Position numbers and translations under genes: made by a program
NCBI GenBank assembly: GCA_963755495.1
Contig: CAVWJS010000006.1
Span: 992,001 to 1,056,000 of the forward strand
DNA: 64,000 bases
Origin: Bog-473 sp963755495
Lineage (GTDB): Bacteria > Actinomycetota > Acidimicrobiia > Acidimicrobiales > RAAP-2
Direction of reading: 5' to 3'
Shown here: positions 18,887 through 28,660 of the stretch, one piece after another
Layout: each line of letters begins with the position of its first letter
Position numbering within the stretch: the first letter of the stretch is position 1
The notes under the pieces: model-generated
Seen by the model: the letters and a program-made list of their open reading frames with translations, nothing else
What the model was told of the DNA's origin: nothing
Databases searched by the model: none

Positions 18887-19678
18887 GAGGAACCCCGTAT
18901 GGCCCACCATACGGTGGTCCGGCCGGACCGAGCGTGCCTCAATATGCCATGTGCGCCGCATGATCTCCTGCGTTTCGGGCAGCCCGAACGGAGCGCTTTC
19001 ATCGTCGAGGGCTTGGCGCAGGAGCGCCGTCTGATTGATGGTCGGCAGGTACGCCAACAGAATGCCGCCGGGTCGTAGGGCCTCAGCGGCGGCGGGAATC
19101 ACCTTGTGGGGCTCGGGCATGTCGAGAAGGATCCGATCAAGGTCGCGCTCGTCGATCCCTTCGGTCACATCGCGGATCTCGACCCGGTACGGCGCATCGG
19201 GTCCGAGGGTGGCGATGACGTTGGACGTGGCCCGTGCGGCGAAGTCCTCGCGGAGCTCGTAGCCGATGACGGATGCGCCAGCGCGCAGAACGGTCATGGA
19301 AAGGGCGCCTGAGCCGACACCGGCCTCGAGTACCCGTTGTCCGGGACCGAGGTCGGCTGCGATGAGAATGGCACCAAGATCCTTCGGGTAGATGACCTGG
19401 GCGCCTCGCGGCATCTTGAGCACGATGTCGCTCAACGTCGGACGCAGCACGAGGAAGTGGCGTCCCGTGGAACCGGTGATGGTCCGTCCCTCATCTCCGC
19501 CGATGATGTTGTCGTGCGCAATGACGCCGGCGTGGGTATGGAACGTGGCCCCGGCCACCAACGTAATGAGGTAGCGGCGTTCCTTGGGGTCTATGAGAAG
19601 GATGCGTTCGCCCGCTTCGAGGGCATGTGATGCGGTCCTCGAAGCGGAAGGCTCGGGACTAGTCGTCGTCAATGGCAT
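18860..19678 (-). CDS. trmI: tRNA (adenine-58-N1)-methyltransferase TrmI
   Basis: 272 residues from ATG 19678. The N-terminal part (ERILLIDPKERRYLITLVAG) is the small beta domain. The Rossmann methyltransferase part has VLEAGVGSGALSMTVL for SAM binding, IGYELREDFAARA and DRILLDMPEPHKVIP. It methylates A58 in the T-loop of tRNAs as a tetramer. The start overlaps the end of the upstream small gene by 20 bp, so it is the last gene of a coupled group. In many actinobacteria trmI lies just upstream of arc; here it is 5 kb away. Confidence 0.92.
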   Translation of the reverse strand: MPLTTTSPEPSASRTASHALEAGERILLIDPKERRYLITLVAGATFHTHAGVIAHDNIIGGDEGRTITGSTGRHFLVLRPTLSDIVLKMPRGAQVIYPKDLGAILIAADLGPGQRVLEAGVGSGALSMTVLRAGASVIGYELREDFAARATSNVIATLGPDAPYRVEIRDVTEGIDERDLDRILLDMPEPHKVIPAAAEALRPGGILLAYLPTINQTALLRQALDDESAPFGLPETQEIMRRTWHIEARSVRPDHRMVGHTGFLTTARRLSV

Positions 19679-19979
19679 CCACGCGTGAAGCGCCGGAGCC
19701 TCCGGCATCGGCATCACCGACCGTGCCCTGGCCGCGGGCCTTGCGTCCACGCCTACGGCTGCCGCCACCCTCACCCTCGAACGCCGGAGCGTCCCATTCT
19801 CGGACAGAGATCAAGAGTTTCTCCCCCGGCGAGATACGCAGGGACGACACCACGTCACCCTCGTCATTGAGGGCCCGGCGGAGAACATAGGCACAGGCCG
19901 CAATGACCAGCCAGGTCCAGTCGCCGGCGAGCCCGCGCCGCACGGCGGCGCGCAAGAGGCGCCGTAGGAGAACGTCCAT
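19659..19979 (-). CDS. Small conserved hypothetical protein
   Basis: 106 residues: an Arg-rich start (LLRRLLRAAVRRG), one hydrophobic helix (DWTWLVIAACAYVLR), then a soluble basic/glycine-rich tail with RRRGRKARG and an acidic end. It overlaps trmI by 20 bp and follows another small membrane gene by 8 bp. No family was recognised. The context suggests a housekeeping membrane-associated protein. Confidence 0.55.
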   Translation of the reverse strand: MDVLLRRLLRAAVRRGLAGDWTWLVIAACAYVLRRALNDEGDVVSSLRISPGEKLLISVREWDAPAFEGEGGGSRRRGRKARGQGTVGDADAGGSGASRVDAIDDD

Positions 19980-19987
19980 GCGACGAC

Positions 19988-20209
19988 CTACAGCCGCCGG
20001 ATCTCAACGACAGCCGAGCGGCTGCGTCCACGGCGGCGTCCAAAGAGAAAGGCCACGGTGATGACGGCCAATCCGACGGCGCCGGCGGCCGCCAGACCCT
20101 GAGGGGCGGCGGCACGTGCCGTGGCCTCCCCCTCCCCCACCACCGTGGAGTAGGCCGCTTGCAGATCCTCCCGCGTGATGCGTCGTCCGTTGGTCCCTGG
20201 CCTTGGCAT
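19988..20209 (-). CDS. Small single-pass membrane protein
   Basis: 73 residues. A soluble N-terminus (RITREDLQAAYSTVVGEGEA) is followed by one transmembrane helix (LAAAGAVGLAVITVAFLFG) and an Arg-rich cytoplasmic-type end. Its ATG overlaps the stop of the holin-like gene by one base (TGATG). Unknown function; probably acts with its two small neighbours. Confidence 0.55.
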   Translation of the reverse strand: MPRPGTNGRRITREDLQAAYSTVVGEGEATARAAAPQGLAAAGAVGLAVITVAFLFGRRRGRSRSAVVEIRRL

Positions 20210-20652
20210 CAGCTACTTCCTTCCTTCGTCCCTAGTGCTGGTGTTGTGGCTAATGCTGGCGTTGTGCCCAGCGCTTCTGTTGCGTCCTTCTTGGCGCCGC
20301 CGTCCTTCGGCACTTTGCGTTTTCCCGGGCCCGCCGTAATGCGCCAAACCGAGACGCCGGCCACGCCAAGGCCAATCAGTGCGACGGCGAAGTACGGGAC
20401 CCAGGACCAGTTGCCGGTGAGCGCCGTGCCGGTCTCGGTCTGAAGTAGCCGGAGAACACCGACGAGGAGCAGCAGGATGCCGACGGCGATGGCCAACGAA
20501 CCGGCCACGCCCCAGAGCAGAAAGCGGCCCAGTCCCTTGAGCGGGTCGAGCGCCTCCTGCTTGAGGTAGTCAACGGTGAGCTTGAACGCATCATCACCGG
20601 CGCGGCGGAGCCCGGTCTTGCCCCCGCTCGATTTTGCGCGAAATGGTGCCAT
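20209..20652 (-). CDS. Holin-superfamily-like membrane protein
   Basis: 147 residues from ATG 20652. An N-terminal amphipathic stretch (DDAFKLTVDYLKQEALDPLK) precedes two transmembrane helices (about residues 43-68 and 82-103). This is the layout of the actinobacterial proteins labelled phage holin family, which are chromosomal genes and not part of a phage. The tail is low complexity, with repeated TTPAL. It heads the small-gene group that runs into trmI. An upstream in-frame start at 20715 is less likely. Confidence 0.6.
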   Translation of the reverse strand: MAPFRAKSSGGKTGLRRAGDDAFKLTVDYLKQEALDPLKGLGRFLLWGVAGSLAIAVGILLLLVGVLRLLQTETGTALTGNWSWVPYFAVALIGLGVAGVSVWRITAGPGKRKVPKDGGAKKDATEALGTTPALATTPALGTKEGSS

Positions 20653-20763
20653 GTGGCCCGCCATCCTGGTCTGTTGGGCGGTGAGGTGCAAACACCGGTC
20701 TGGTTTCCAGTCCAATTACTACCTCGTACTACCCCGGTGGCAGGGAGTTACTCACGAACTGCC

Positions 20764-21195
20764 TCAGTCGCGGGGGCGAAAGATGTAGGTGGAGTTGGCC
20801 CGGGCCACCAGCCGGCCCTCGCTCTCTGGCACTCCACGAGACGTGGCCACGACGCTCGCTTCCACGAAGGCCACCGTGGATCCGCTGGAGACCACCTCAG
20901 CCGTGCACGTGAGTATCGCCCCTGGCGCGACCGGCGCTAGGAAGCTGATCTTCATCTCGGCGTTCGCCGAGAAGACCTTGCGCCCTTTGACCGAGGTGAC
21001 GGCAGCGGCGCCCATTGAAGAGTCGGCGAATGCAGCGAGGAATCCTCCCTGCATGGTGCCGGCCGGATTCGCGAAGCGCTCGTCCGCTGTCATCCGCCAG
21101 ATGCAACGCCCCGGTACGGACTTGTCGACGCAGACCATGCCGAGCGTCAGGTCACTGTTGGGGGGGACTTGCAGGCGGTGACGTTCTGGTGTCAT
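20764..21195 (-). CDS. PaaI-like hotdog-fold thioesterase
   Basis: 143 residues. NPAGTMQGGFLAAFADSSMG is the hotdog helix with the GG that supports the acyl thioester carbonyl and the nearby acidic residue. It is followed by AEMKISFLAPVAPGAILTC and a third strand region with VEASVVATSRG. These enzymes hydrolyse acyl- or aryl-CoA esters; substrate unknown. It is divergent from tkt across a 38-bp gap, so the two promoters must be packed into the gap or overlap the genes. Confidence 0.82.
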   Translation of the reverse strand: MTPERHRLQVPPNSDLTLGMVCVDKSVPGRCIWRMTADERFANPAGTMQGGFLAAFADSSMGAAAVTSVKGRKVFSANAEMKISFLAPVAPGAILTCTAEVVSSGSTVAFVEASVVATSRGVPESEGRLVARANSTYIFRPRD

Positions 21196-21233
21196 CCGCG
21201 GTGAGGATAGGCGCCCACTAGATAGGGTGGCTC

Positions 21234-23276
21234 ATGACCCATGCCGCGTCGTCTTCGCCCGCTCCGAACCCACCGGTCGTGCAGGACCCAGCCCTGGTCG
21301 AGTTGGGGATCAACGTCATCCGCGGTCTCGCCATGGATGCACCGGAGCTAGCCAATTCGGGCCATTCCGGTACGGCCATGGCGCTGGCCCCGTTGGCGCA
21401 CGTGCTGTGGACCCGCATCATGCGACACGATCCGCAAGCTTCGCACTGGCCGGACCGGGACCGCTTTGTCCTGTCGAACGGGCACGCCTGCATCCTGCAG
21501 TACTCGTTGCTCTACTTGACCGGTTACGACCTCTCGTTGGAGGACCTGCGTCAGTTCCGCCAGTTCGGTAGCCGGACCCCAGGCCATCCGGAGCGCTTAC
21601 ACACCGACGGGATCGAAGTCACGACGGGCCCATTGGGTCAGGGCGTCGCCAACGCTGTTGGCATGGCGATCGCCGAGCGGGTGACGCGGGCTCGCTTCGG
21701 GAGCGAGGTGTGCGATCACCGCACCTACATGATCGCCGGTGACGGGTGCTTCATGGAGGGCATCTCGCACGAGGCGGCTTCGTTAGCCGGGCACCTCAAG
21801 CTCGGCCGGTTGATGGCGTTCTATGACGACAACCACATCACCATCGACGGGCCGACAGAGCTGGCCTACAACGACAACGTGCCCGAGCGTTTCGAAGCCT
21901 ACGGCTGGAACGTCCGCAACCTGGGTGAAATGGCCAACGATGTGGACGGGCTCGAGGCCGCCATCCGCGAGGCGTTGGAGGCTCCGGGCGATGGCCCTGA
22001 CGCCAAGCCCACGCTTCTCGTCTTGCGCAGCCACATCGGGTGGCCATCCCCGAAACTGACCGACACCGCGGCCGCGCACGGTTCGCCGTTCGGCGCCGAG
22101 GAGATCCGGGTGACGAAGGGACTGTTGGGCCTGCCGCCCGACCAGACCTTCTGGGTGCCCGACGAAGTACGGGCCTTCTACAGCCAAGAGGTGGCGCGAG
22201 GCGAGGTGTATCGCAAGGAGTGGGAGGCGCGGTTCGCGGCGTGGGATGGCGACAAGGTGGCCTGGGAGGCCGCGCAAGCTGGTCGGGGTATCCCGGGTTG
22301 GGATGACAAGTTGCCGACTTTCGAGGCCGGTACCAAGTTGGCCACCCGTCACGCCATCAACCAGTGCATCGATGCCACGTCCGCCGGATTGCCCGGCTTG
22401 GTGGCCGGATCGGCCGACCTGACCGGGAACAACGGCGTGTTGGTCAAAGGTGCGCAAATCCAGGCGGCGGACACTCCCGGCGGCGCCCAGTTGCACTACG
22501 GCATCCGCGAGCACGGGATGGCCGGCGTCATGAACGGGATGGCGCTGCACGGGGGCGTTCTCCCGGTCGGGGGAACCTTCTTCGTCTTCACCGACTACAT
22601 GCGGCCCTCGGTGCGGCTGGCCGCGCTCTCCCGGGCGCACGTGATCTACTCGTGGACCCACGACTCGATCGGCTTGGGTGAGGACGGCCCGACGCACCAG
22701 CCGGTCGAGCATCTGGCCGCCCTGCGGGCGATGCCGGGGCTGAACCTGGTCCGTCCGGCCGATGCCAACGAAACGGCCCAGGCTTGGCGACTGGCCGTCG
22801 AGTCGGATGAGCCCGTTGGCCTTGCGCTCACCCGTCAGGACGTTCCCGTGCTGGACGAGACGGCGGTTCTGGCCGAAGCCGGGGTGCCCAAAGGGGGCTA
22901 CGTGCTGGTCCAACCCGAAGGGGCGGTGCAGATCGTCCTGGTGGGTACCGGTAGCGAAGTGCAACTCTGCCTCGGGGCGGGCAAGGTTCTGGCGGAGGCC
23001 GACGTGCAGGCACAGGTCGTCTCGCTGCCCTGTTGGGAATGGTTCGAGGAGCAGGACGAGGCGTATCGAGCCGTGGTCATGCCGCGTGGGGTGCCCACCC
23101 TCAGCGTCGAAGCGGGCTCCACGTTTGGATGGAGCCGCTACGCCGACGACTCGATCGGGCTGGACACCTTCGGGGCCTCGGCTCCGGGCGCGGTGGTAAT
23201 GGAAAAGTTCGGCTTCACGGTTGAACACGTCGTCGAGAGGGCACAAGCACTCTTGAGCAAGGAGATCCGTACATGA
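21234..23276 (+). CDS. tkt: Transketolase
   Basis: 680 residues, intact. ANSGHSGTAMALAPLAHVLW and GDGCFMEGISHEAASLAGHL (the thiamine diphosphate GDG site) are in the first domain. YGIREHGMAGVMNGMALHGG with the catalytic Glu is in the second, and GTGSEVQLCLGAGKVL opens the C-terminal domain. It transfers two-carbon units between sugar phosphates. The stop overlaps the transaldolase ATG by four bases, so the pair is co-translated. First gene of a pentose phosphate operon. Confidence 0.96.
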   Translation: MTHAASSSPAPNPPVVQDPALVELGINVIRGLAMDAPELANSGHSGTAMALAPLAHVLWTRIMRHDPQASHWPDRDRFVLSNGHACILQYSLLYLTGYDLSLEDLRQFRQFGSRTPGHPERLHTDGIEVTTGPLGQGVANAVGMAIAERVTRARFGSEVCDHRTYMIAGDGCFMEGISHEAASLAGHLKLGRLMAFYDDNHITIDGPTELAYNDNVPERFEAYGWNVRNLGEMANDVDGLEAAIREALEAPGDGPDAKPTLLVLRSHIGWPSPKLTDTAAAHGSPFGAEEIRVTKGLLGLPPDQTFWVPDEVRAFYSQEVARGEVYRKEWEARFAAWDGDKVAWEAAQAGRGIPGWDDKLPTFEAGTKLATRHAINQCIDATSAGLPGLVAGSADLTGNNGVLVKGAQIQAADTPGGAQLHYGIREHGMAGVMNGMALHGGVLPVGGTFFVFTDYMRPSVRLAALSRAHVIYSWTHDSIGLGEDGPTHQPVEHLAALRAMPGLNLVRPADANETAQAWRLAVESDEPVGLALTRQDVPVLDETAVLAEAGVPKGGYVLVQPEGAVQIVLVGTGSEVQLCLGAGKVLAEADVQAQVVSLPCWEWFEEQDEAYRAVVMPRGVPTLSVEAGSTFGWSRYADDSIGLDTFGASAPGAVVMEKFGFTVEHVVERAQALLSKEIRT

Positions 23277-24391
23277 CGCGACTGCACGACCTTTATGAAA
23301 TCGGGGGCCAGAGTCCGTGGTTGGACAACTTGCGGCGCGACTGGCTGGAAGATGGCCATCTGGCTGAACTCGTGTCGCTGGGCGTGCGGGGGATCACGTC
23401 CAACCCGACCATCTTGGCCAAGGCGATCAGCGGCCAAAAGACATATGACGATCAATTCGCGGAGCTCATGAAGGACCACACGGTGGACAGCGCCTACTGG
23501 GAGTTGGCCATAACCGACATCGGTCACGCGCTCGAGCTGCTGCGCCCGGTGTACGACGACAGCGACGGTGAGGACGGCTTCGTCTCCTTAGAGGTCTCCC
23601 CCGCGCTGGCTCATGACACCGAGACCACCGTACGCGACGCCCGCATGCTCCATACGCGCCTGGCGCAGCCGAACTTGTTGGTTAAGATTCCCGCCACCAA
23701 AGAGGGGGTGCCGGCGATCAAGACCATGATCAGCGAGGGTCGCAGTATCAACGTGACGCTTATCTTCGGGATCGACCGCTACGACGACGTGATCGAGGCC
23801 TACATCAGCGGCCTCGAGGAACTGGTCAAGGCGGGGCGGGCGGAAGAGCTTCCTCACGTGGCCAGCGTGGCCTCGTTCTTCGTGAGCCGGGTGGACACCG
23901 AGGTGGACCGTCGTCTGGAGCAGTTGGCCGGGGGCGAGAACGGTGACGCCGCTCTACTGGCGCTGCGGGGAAAGGCGGCGGTAGCGCAGGCCCAGGTGGC
24001 CTATCAGCACTTCCACGCCGCGTTCTCCACCGACCGGTGGAAGGCGCTCGATGCGCAAGGGGCACGCGTGCAGCGACCCCTGTGGGCCTCGACCTCAACC
24101 AAGAACCCGGCCTACAGCGATCTGCTCTATGTCGACAGCCTCATCGGCCCGGCCACCGTCAACACCATGCCTGAGGACACCATCACCGCTTTCGTGGATC
24201 ACGGCGTTCTGGCTCGCACGGTGGATGCAGATCCCGCTGAGGCCGCAGGGGTGCTGGATAAATTGAAGGAAGTCGGTATCGACATCGACGACGTCGAACA
24301 CACACTGGAGGACGAAGGGGTCAGCTCCTTCTCCAAGTCCTTCGATGAGCTCATCCAGTCGCTGACCGACAAGGCCGCCACCTTCAAGTGA
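23273..24391 (+). CDS. tal: Transaldolase
   Basis: 372 residues of the long actinobacterial form. GVRGITSNPTILAKAI is the first signature, and QPNLLVKIPATKEGVPAIK contains the Schiff-base lysine. STSTKNPAYSDLLYVDSLIG is near the C-terminus. It moves dihydroxyacetone units from sedoheptulose-7-phosphate to glyceraldehyde-3-phosphate. It is joined to tkt by an ATGA overlap. Its stop lies in a triple short repeat that also makes the start of the next gene. Confidence 0.95.
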   Translation: MTRLHDLYEIGGQSPWLDNLRRDWLEDGHLAELVSLGVRGITSNPTILAKAISGQKTYDDQFAELMKDHTVDSAYWELAITDIGHALELLRPVYDDSDGEDGFVSLEVSPALAHDTETTVRDARMLHTRLAQPNLLVKIPATKEGVPAIKTMISEGRSINVTLIFGIDRYDDVIEAYISGLEELVKAGRAEELPHVASVASFFVSRVDTEVDRRLEQLAGGENGDAALLALRGKAAVAQAQVAYQHFHAAFSTDRWKALDAQGARVQRPLWASTSTKNPAYSDLLYVDSLIGPATVNTMPEDTITAFVDHGVLARTVDADPAEAAGVLDKLKEVGIDIDDVEHTLEDEGVSSFSKSFDELIQSLTDKAATFK

Positions 24392-24423
24392 GCAGCGACG
24401 TGAGCAGCGGGACGTGAGCAGCG
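24388..24423. repeat. Triple GTGAGCAGCG repeat at the tal-pgl junction
   Basis: GTGAGCAGCG begins at 24388, 24400 and 24414 with 2-4 bp spacers. The first copy holds the tal stop (TGA) and the third the GTG start of pgl. This suggests that an ancestral GTGA overlap was multiplied. Confidence 0.85.
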
Positions 24424-25118
24424 TGCCGCCGCAAATAGTGCCGGTGGACAACGTCCCCGATGCCTTTACGGCGACGGTGGGTGACGCATTCGCCAATCGT
24501 CCCGGCCCTCGCTTCACTCTGGTGCTGTCGGGCGGCCCGACGGCCAAGCTCTGTTACGAGCACCTGGCGCAGGCCAAAGGGGCCTGTGACTGGTCGCTTG
24601 TGGACATCTACATGGGAGACGAGCGCATCGTGCCGCCGGACGATCCCGATGCCAACCAGCGGCTGGTGCGTGAAGCGATCGTTGACAAGGTGGGCCACGT
24701 TGGTTCCTTTACGCCCATGCCCACGGTCGGGCCCGTGGACGAGTGCGTGGCGAAGTACCAGCGCGTCATGGAAGGTCTACTCGCCGGCCCCGGAATCGAC
24801 CTCATCCACCTGGGCCTCGGGCCGGACGGTCACACGGCGTCGCTCTTCCCGAGCGCGCCGACGCTCGAGGCGCCGCCCGACCAATTGGTGGCGGCGACCC
24901 AAGACCCCAATGGCGTGAACCCACACCCACGCATGACCGTGACCCTCCCGGTGATCGACGCCGCCCGTTGCGCGGTTTTCACCGTGGCCGGCGAGAGCAA
25001 GCGCGATGCGGTGGCAGCCGTCCGCCGAGGTGACGACATTCCCGCTACTCGAGTCCACACCACGAGCATCGTCTGGCTGGTCGACCGCGTGGCGGCGGGA
25101 GGGAGCACCGAGGCCTAG
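24414..25118 (+). CDS. pgl: 6-phosphogluconolactonase
   Basis: 234 residues from GTG 24414. FTLVLSGGPTAKLCYEHLA, DIYMGDERIVPPDDPDANQR and LGLGPDGHTASLFPSAPT are the three family signatures. The enzyme opens 6-phosphogluconolactone to 6-phosphogluconate. It completes the tkt-tal-pgl group. Zwf and Gnd, which usually accompany it, are not in the window. Confidence 0.93.
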   Translation: MSSVPPQIVPVDNVPDAFTATVGDAFANRPGPRFTLVLSGGPTAKLCYEHLAQAKGACDWSLVDIYMGDERIVPPDDPDANQRLVREAIVDKVGHVGSFTPMPTVGPVDECVAKYQRVMEGLLAGPGIDLIHLGLGPDGHTASLFPSAPTLEAPPDQLVAATQDPNGVNPHPRMTVTLPVIDAARCAVFTVAGESKRDAVAAVRRGDDIPATRVHTTSIVWLVDRVAAGGSTEA

Positions 25119-25210
25119 GGCCGCCAAATCGCGCCCTGTCCTGGCCGCGCGCGGAGCTGCGAGTACCCACTTCGGTCCGACATAGCCCCCGGGTGTCTAG
25201 ATTGGCCCCA

Positions 25211-27518
25211 ATGCTTTCCAAGGTCGATCTCCTCCAGATGCCGTTGCCGGACCTGATGGCGCTCGCCCGCGGGTGTGCGTGACGAGGCGTACGGCCGCCG
25301 GATCACCTACTCACCCAAGGTCTTTATTCCGCTCACGATGCTCTGCCGGGACCGCTGCGGCTATTGCACGTTCGCCAAGGCTCCGGCTCGCCTGACCTCG
25401 CCCTACCTCACCCCGGACGAGGTGCTCAGCATCGCCCGGGCCGGCAAGGAGGCCGGTTGTCACGAGGCGCTCTTCACCCTCGGTGAGCGACCTGAGCTGC
25501 GCTACCCACTGGCGGAGACCTGGTTGGCCGACAATGGTTTCGCCTCTACGGTCGACTACCTGGCCCATGTATGTCAGCTCGTCTTAGAGGAGACCGGCCT
25601 GCTCCCCCACGCCAATGCCGGCGCCCTCTACGCCCCCGAGTTGGCGGCGTTGCGTCCCTATACGGCCAGCCAGGGCATGATGATCGAATCGCTGGCCGAA
25701 GACCTCGACGCGCATCGCAGTGCGCCCGACAAGGAGCCGGCTCGTCGTCTGGCCACGCTCGAAGCGGCCGGCGAGCTCCACATCCCCTTCACGACCGGGA
25801 TTCTTGTCGGCATCGGTGACGATCGACCGGGCCAGCTCGCCGCGCTGGCGGCCATCGCCGCCTCGCACGCCCGACACGGTCACGTGCAAGAGGTCATCGT
25901 CCAGAACTTCCTGCCCAAGCCGGGGACGGCCATGGCCCGGGCAAAACCCTGCCCGACCGACGACCTGTTGTGGGCCATCGCGGTAGCCCGGCTGGTGTTG
26001 CCGTCCGAGGTGCACATTCAGGCCCCGCCGAATCTTTCCGACGAGCTGGCGCCCCTCCTCAACGCAGGCATCGACGACTGGGGCGGCGTTTCCCCCATCA
26101 CGGCCGACCACGTGAATCCAGAGCGGGCCTGGCCCGCACTGGCCACACTGCGGGAGGCGACCGAGGGCGCAGGGCATGTGCTGGCGGCACGGCTGACGGT
26201 GTATCCAGCCTTTGCGCATGACGCGGCGACATGGCTCGATCCCAACTTGGTCTTCCCGGTGCTCGATGTTTCTGACGCCGAGGGCTTGGCGCGAGATGCG
26301 CAATGGTGCTCGGGTGGCGAGGTGGCCCCTCCGGCGTTGGTCGGTGACGATGGCATGGGTGGCAGTGGCAGCGGCGGCGGCGCTCGTGGGCTCCGGTGGG
26401 CCGGACCGGTAGCCGAGGTTCTCGATGGCGTGGCACTCGGCCAGGAGGTGGGCGAGGACGAGATAGTGACCCTCTTCTCGGCTCGCGGGCCCGAGGTGCG
26501 CATGGTGGCCGAGATGGCTGATGACATGCGGCGTGCCGTCGTGGGTGACGCCGTCACCTTCGTGCACAACCGCAACATCAACTACACCAATGTGTGTACC
26601 TTCAAGTGCCGCTTCTGTGCCTTCTCGAAAGGACCGCTTTCGCTGAACCTGCGCGGGGCGCCGTATTTGCTCGAGCTCGACGAGATCACCCGGCGCGTGG
26701 CCGAAGCCGAAGCCGAAGGGGCCACCGAAGTCTGCTTGCAGGGCGGCATCCACCCCGACTTCGACGGCGACTACTACATCCACGTGCTGGGTGCGGTGCG
26801 CGCCGCTTCCGAGCGCATCCACATTCACGGGTTCACCGCGCTGGAGGTCACCGAAGGGGCCCGCCGCTCCGAAGTGCCGCTGGCCGAATATCTGGTGCGA
26901 CTGAAGGAGGCCGGGCTGAAAACATTGCCCGGAACGGCGGCCGAAATCCTCGACGACGACATTCGCGCCCTGATCTGCCCGGACAAGATCAACTCTGAAG
27001 AATGGCTCGAGGCGCACCGCACGGCGCACTCGGTGGGCCTGCGCTCGAACATCACCATCATGTTCGGCTCGGTCGAGCATCCGAGGAGCTGGGCCCGGCA
27101 CATCGTGCGCACCCGCGCCCTGCAGCGCGAGACCGGTGGCTTCACCGAGTTCGTGCCACTCCCCTTCGTGCATATGGCTACCCCCATCTACCTCCAACAC
27201 AAGGCGCGCCGGGGGCCGACGTTCCGCGAGACGCTGCTGATGCACTCGGTGGCGCGCATTGCGTATCACGGCGACATCGACAACATTCAGGTGAGCTGGG
27301 TCAAAATGGGCGTCGAGGGAGCTCGTCAAGTCCTCCAGGCTGGAGCAAACGACGTCGGCGGCACGCTGATGGACGAAAACATCTCGCGGGCGGCGGGAGC
27401 GTCACACGGCCAGCGCATGGGTGTCGAGGAGCTCGAATCCATGGTGGCCCCTCTGGGCCGCCCCCTGGTCCAACGCTCCACCCTTTACGCCCTGGCAGGA
27501 ACCGCCCCCGCACCGTGA
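25211..27518 (+). CDS. fbiC: FO synthase FbiC (CofG-CofH fusion), probable N-terminal frameshift
   Basis: Two radical SAM halves: the CofG-like half has C-x3-C-x2-C as CRDRCGYC, and the CofH-like half as CTFKCRFC (Cys 441-448 counting from 25275). A Gly/Ser-rich linker separates them near 26360. The protein makes FO, the deazaflavin core of F420, from tyrosine and a ribityl-uracil. An unbroken frame begins only at GTG 25275. ATG 25211 gives MLSKVDLLQMPLPDLMALAR, typical of the family, and is one base out of frame at about 25272. The next gene starts inside its stop codon. Confidence 0.93.
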
Positions 27519-28615
27519 GTCCGGACGACCTCGAGGCGGGGGGGAACAATCCGGAGGCTCGTTTGGCCGAGCTGGCGGACGCACTCCCCGACGATCAGGA
27601 AGACGAGCTGCACCAGGCTTTCGATGCCCTGGCCCAGGAGCACTCGCTCGGCCCCGCTCAGACCCGGGAGCTGCAGGGGATGATCGGCACGCTGAGCGAT
27701 CTCACCAAAGAACGAACGTCGGTGGGCGACCTCAAGATCGCTGCGGCGGCGTTGGCCGAAATGACCGAAGCGTTCCGGGTCTTCCGCCCGTACCGCAGGA
27801 TCCGCAAGATCACCATGTTCGGTTCGGCCCGGACGCTCCCCGAGGATCCGGTGTACATATTGGCGAGGGACCTGGCCAGCCACCTGGCCCAGGCCGACTG
27901 GATGGTGGTGACCGGCGCCGGGCCCGGGATCATGGCGGCTGGTCTGGAGGGGGCGGGGCGCGAGCACGCGTTCGGCGTCAACATCCGGCTCCCGCACGAA
28001 GAGGGTGCCAATGTCTTCATCGCGCAGGACCCGAAGCTGGTCGAGATGCGCTACTTCTTCACCAGGAAACTCATGCTGATCAAGGAGTCGCACGCGTACG
28101 CCATTCTCCCGGGCGGCTTCGGCACCCAGGACGAGGCCTTCGAGCTCCTCACGCTGCTACAGACGGGTAAGGCCGAGCCCGCACCGGTGGTCATGATGGA
28201 GACGCCGCACGGGAGTTATTGGCAAGGTTGGTTGCGTTTCGTGGAGGGCGAGGCTATTTCGTCGGGGTGGGTTTCGCCCGAAGACAAGGCACTCTTCAAG
28301 GTGACCACGTCGGTCGAAGAGGCCACGGCCGAGATTCTGGGTTTCTACCGGAACTACCACTCCTGCCGTTGGGTGGGCGACCTCCTTGTGCTCCGCCTGC
28401 AGATCGCGCTGAGCAAGGCTGAATTGGCAGATCTCAACCGCCGCTTCAGCGACATCCTCTCCCAAGGCACGATCCGCAACGCCACAGCCTTCCCGCCGGA
28501 GCGATCGAGCAACGACGTTCCGGACTTGCCCCGGTTGGCGTTGCGCTTCGACAAGTGGCACTTCGCCCGGCTACGGATGCTCATCGACGCCGTCAACGAA
28601 TGCACGGGGGCCTGA
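27515..28615 (+). CDS. LOG-family (TIGR00730-type) phosphoribohydrolase-like protein
   Basis: 366 residues from GTG 27515, overlapping the fbiC stop as GTGA. The core is a Rossmann-like LOG domain: KITMFGSARTLPEDPVY, WMVVTGAGPGIMAAGLEGAG, then the PGGFGTQDEAFELLTLLQTG signature. An acidic N-terminal helical extension and a C-terminal extension make it larger than plant-type LOG proteins. Relatives release free bases from nucleoside 5'-monophosphates; the substrate here is open. Coupling to fbiC is of interest but no F420 role is known. Confidence 0.85.
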   Translation: MSPDDLEAGGNNPEARLAELADALPDDQEDELHQAFDALAQEHSLGPAQTRELQGMIGTLSDLTKERTSVGDLKIAAAALAEMTEAFRVFRPYRRIRKITMFGSARTLPEDPVYILARDLASHLAQADWMVVTGAGPGIMAAGLEGAGREHAFGVNIRLPHEEGANVFIAQDPKLVEMRYFFTRKLMLIKESHAYAILPGGFGTQDEAFELLTLLQTGKAEPAPVVMMETPHGSYWQGWLRFVEGEAISSGWVSPEDKALFKVTTSVEEATAEILGFYRNYHSCRWVGDLLVLRLQIALSKAELADLNRRFSDILSQGTIRNATAFPPERSSNDVPDLPRLALRFDKWHFARLRMLIDAVNECTGA

Positions 28616-28646
28616 GCGTCGGGCCTGAGCGTCGGGCCTGAGCGTC
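28608..28646. repeat. Three 13-bp tandem repeats over the LOG-gene stop
   Basis: GGGCCTGAGCGTC occurs at 28608, 28621 and 28634. The first copy contains the stop codon (28613-28615), so each copy carries TGA. Confidence 0.95.
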
Positions 28647-28660
28647 GGATGTGGGGCCGC

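Noticed and set aside
20209..20652. Prophage remnant, from the holin-like gene
   Set aside because: No other phage genes are near and this gene type is a common chromosomal member of a small actinobacterial cluster.
21783..23246. 487-residue minus-strand open frame opposite transketolase
   Set aside because: Same shadow effect; no family features, and transketolase is complete.
25584..27329. 581-residue minus-strand open frame opposite fbiC
   Set aside because: His/Arg/Gly-rich with no motif; it is a shadow of the high-GC radical SAM gene.
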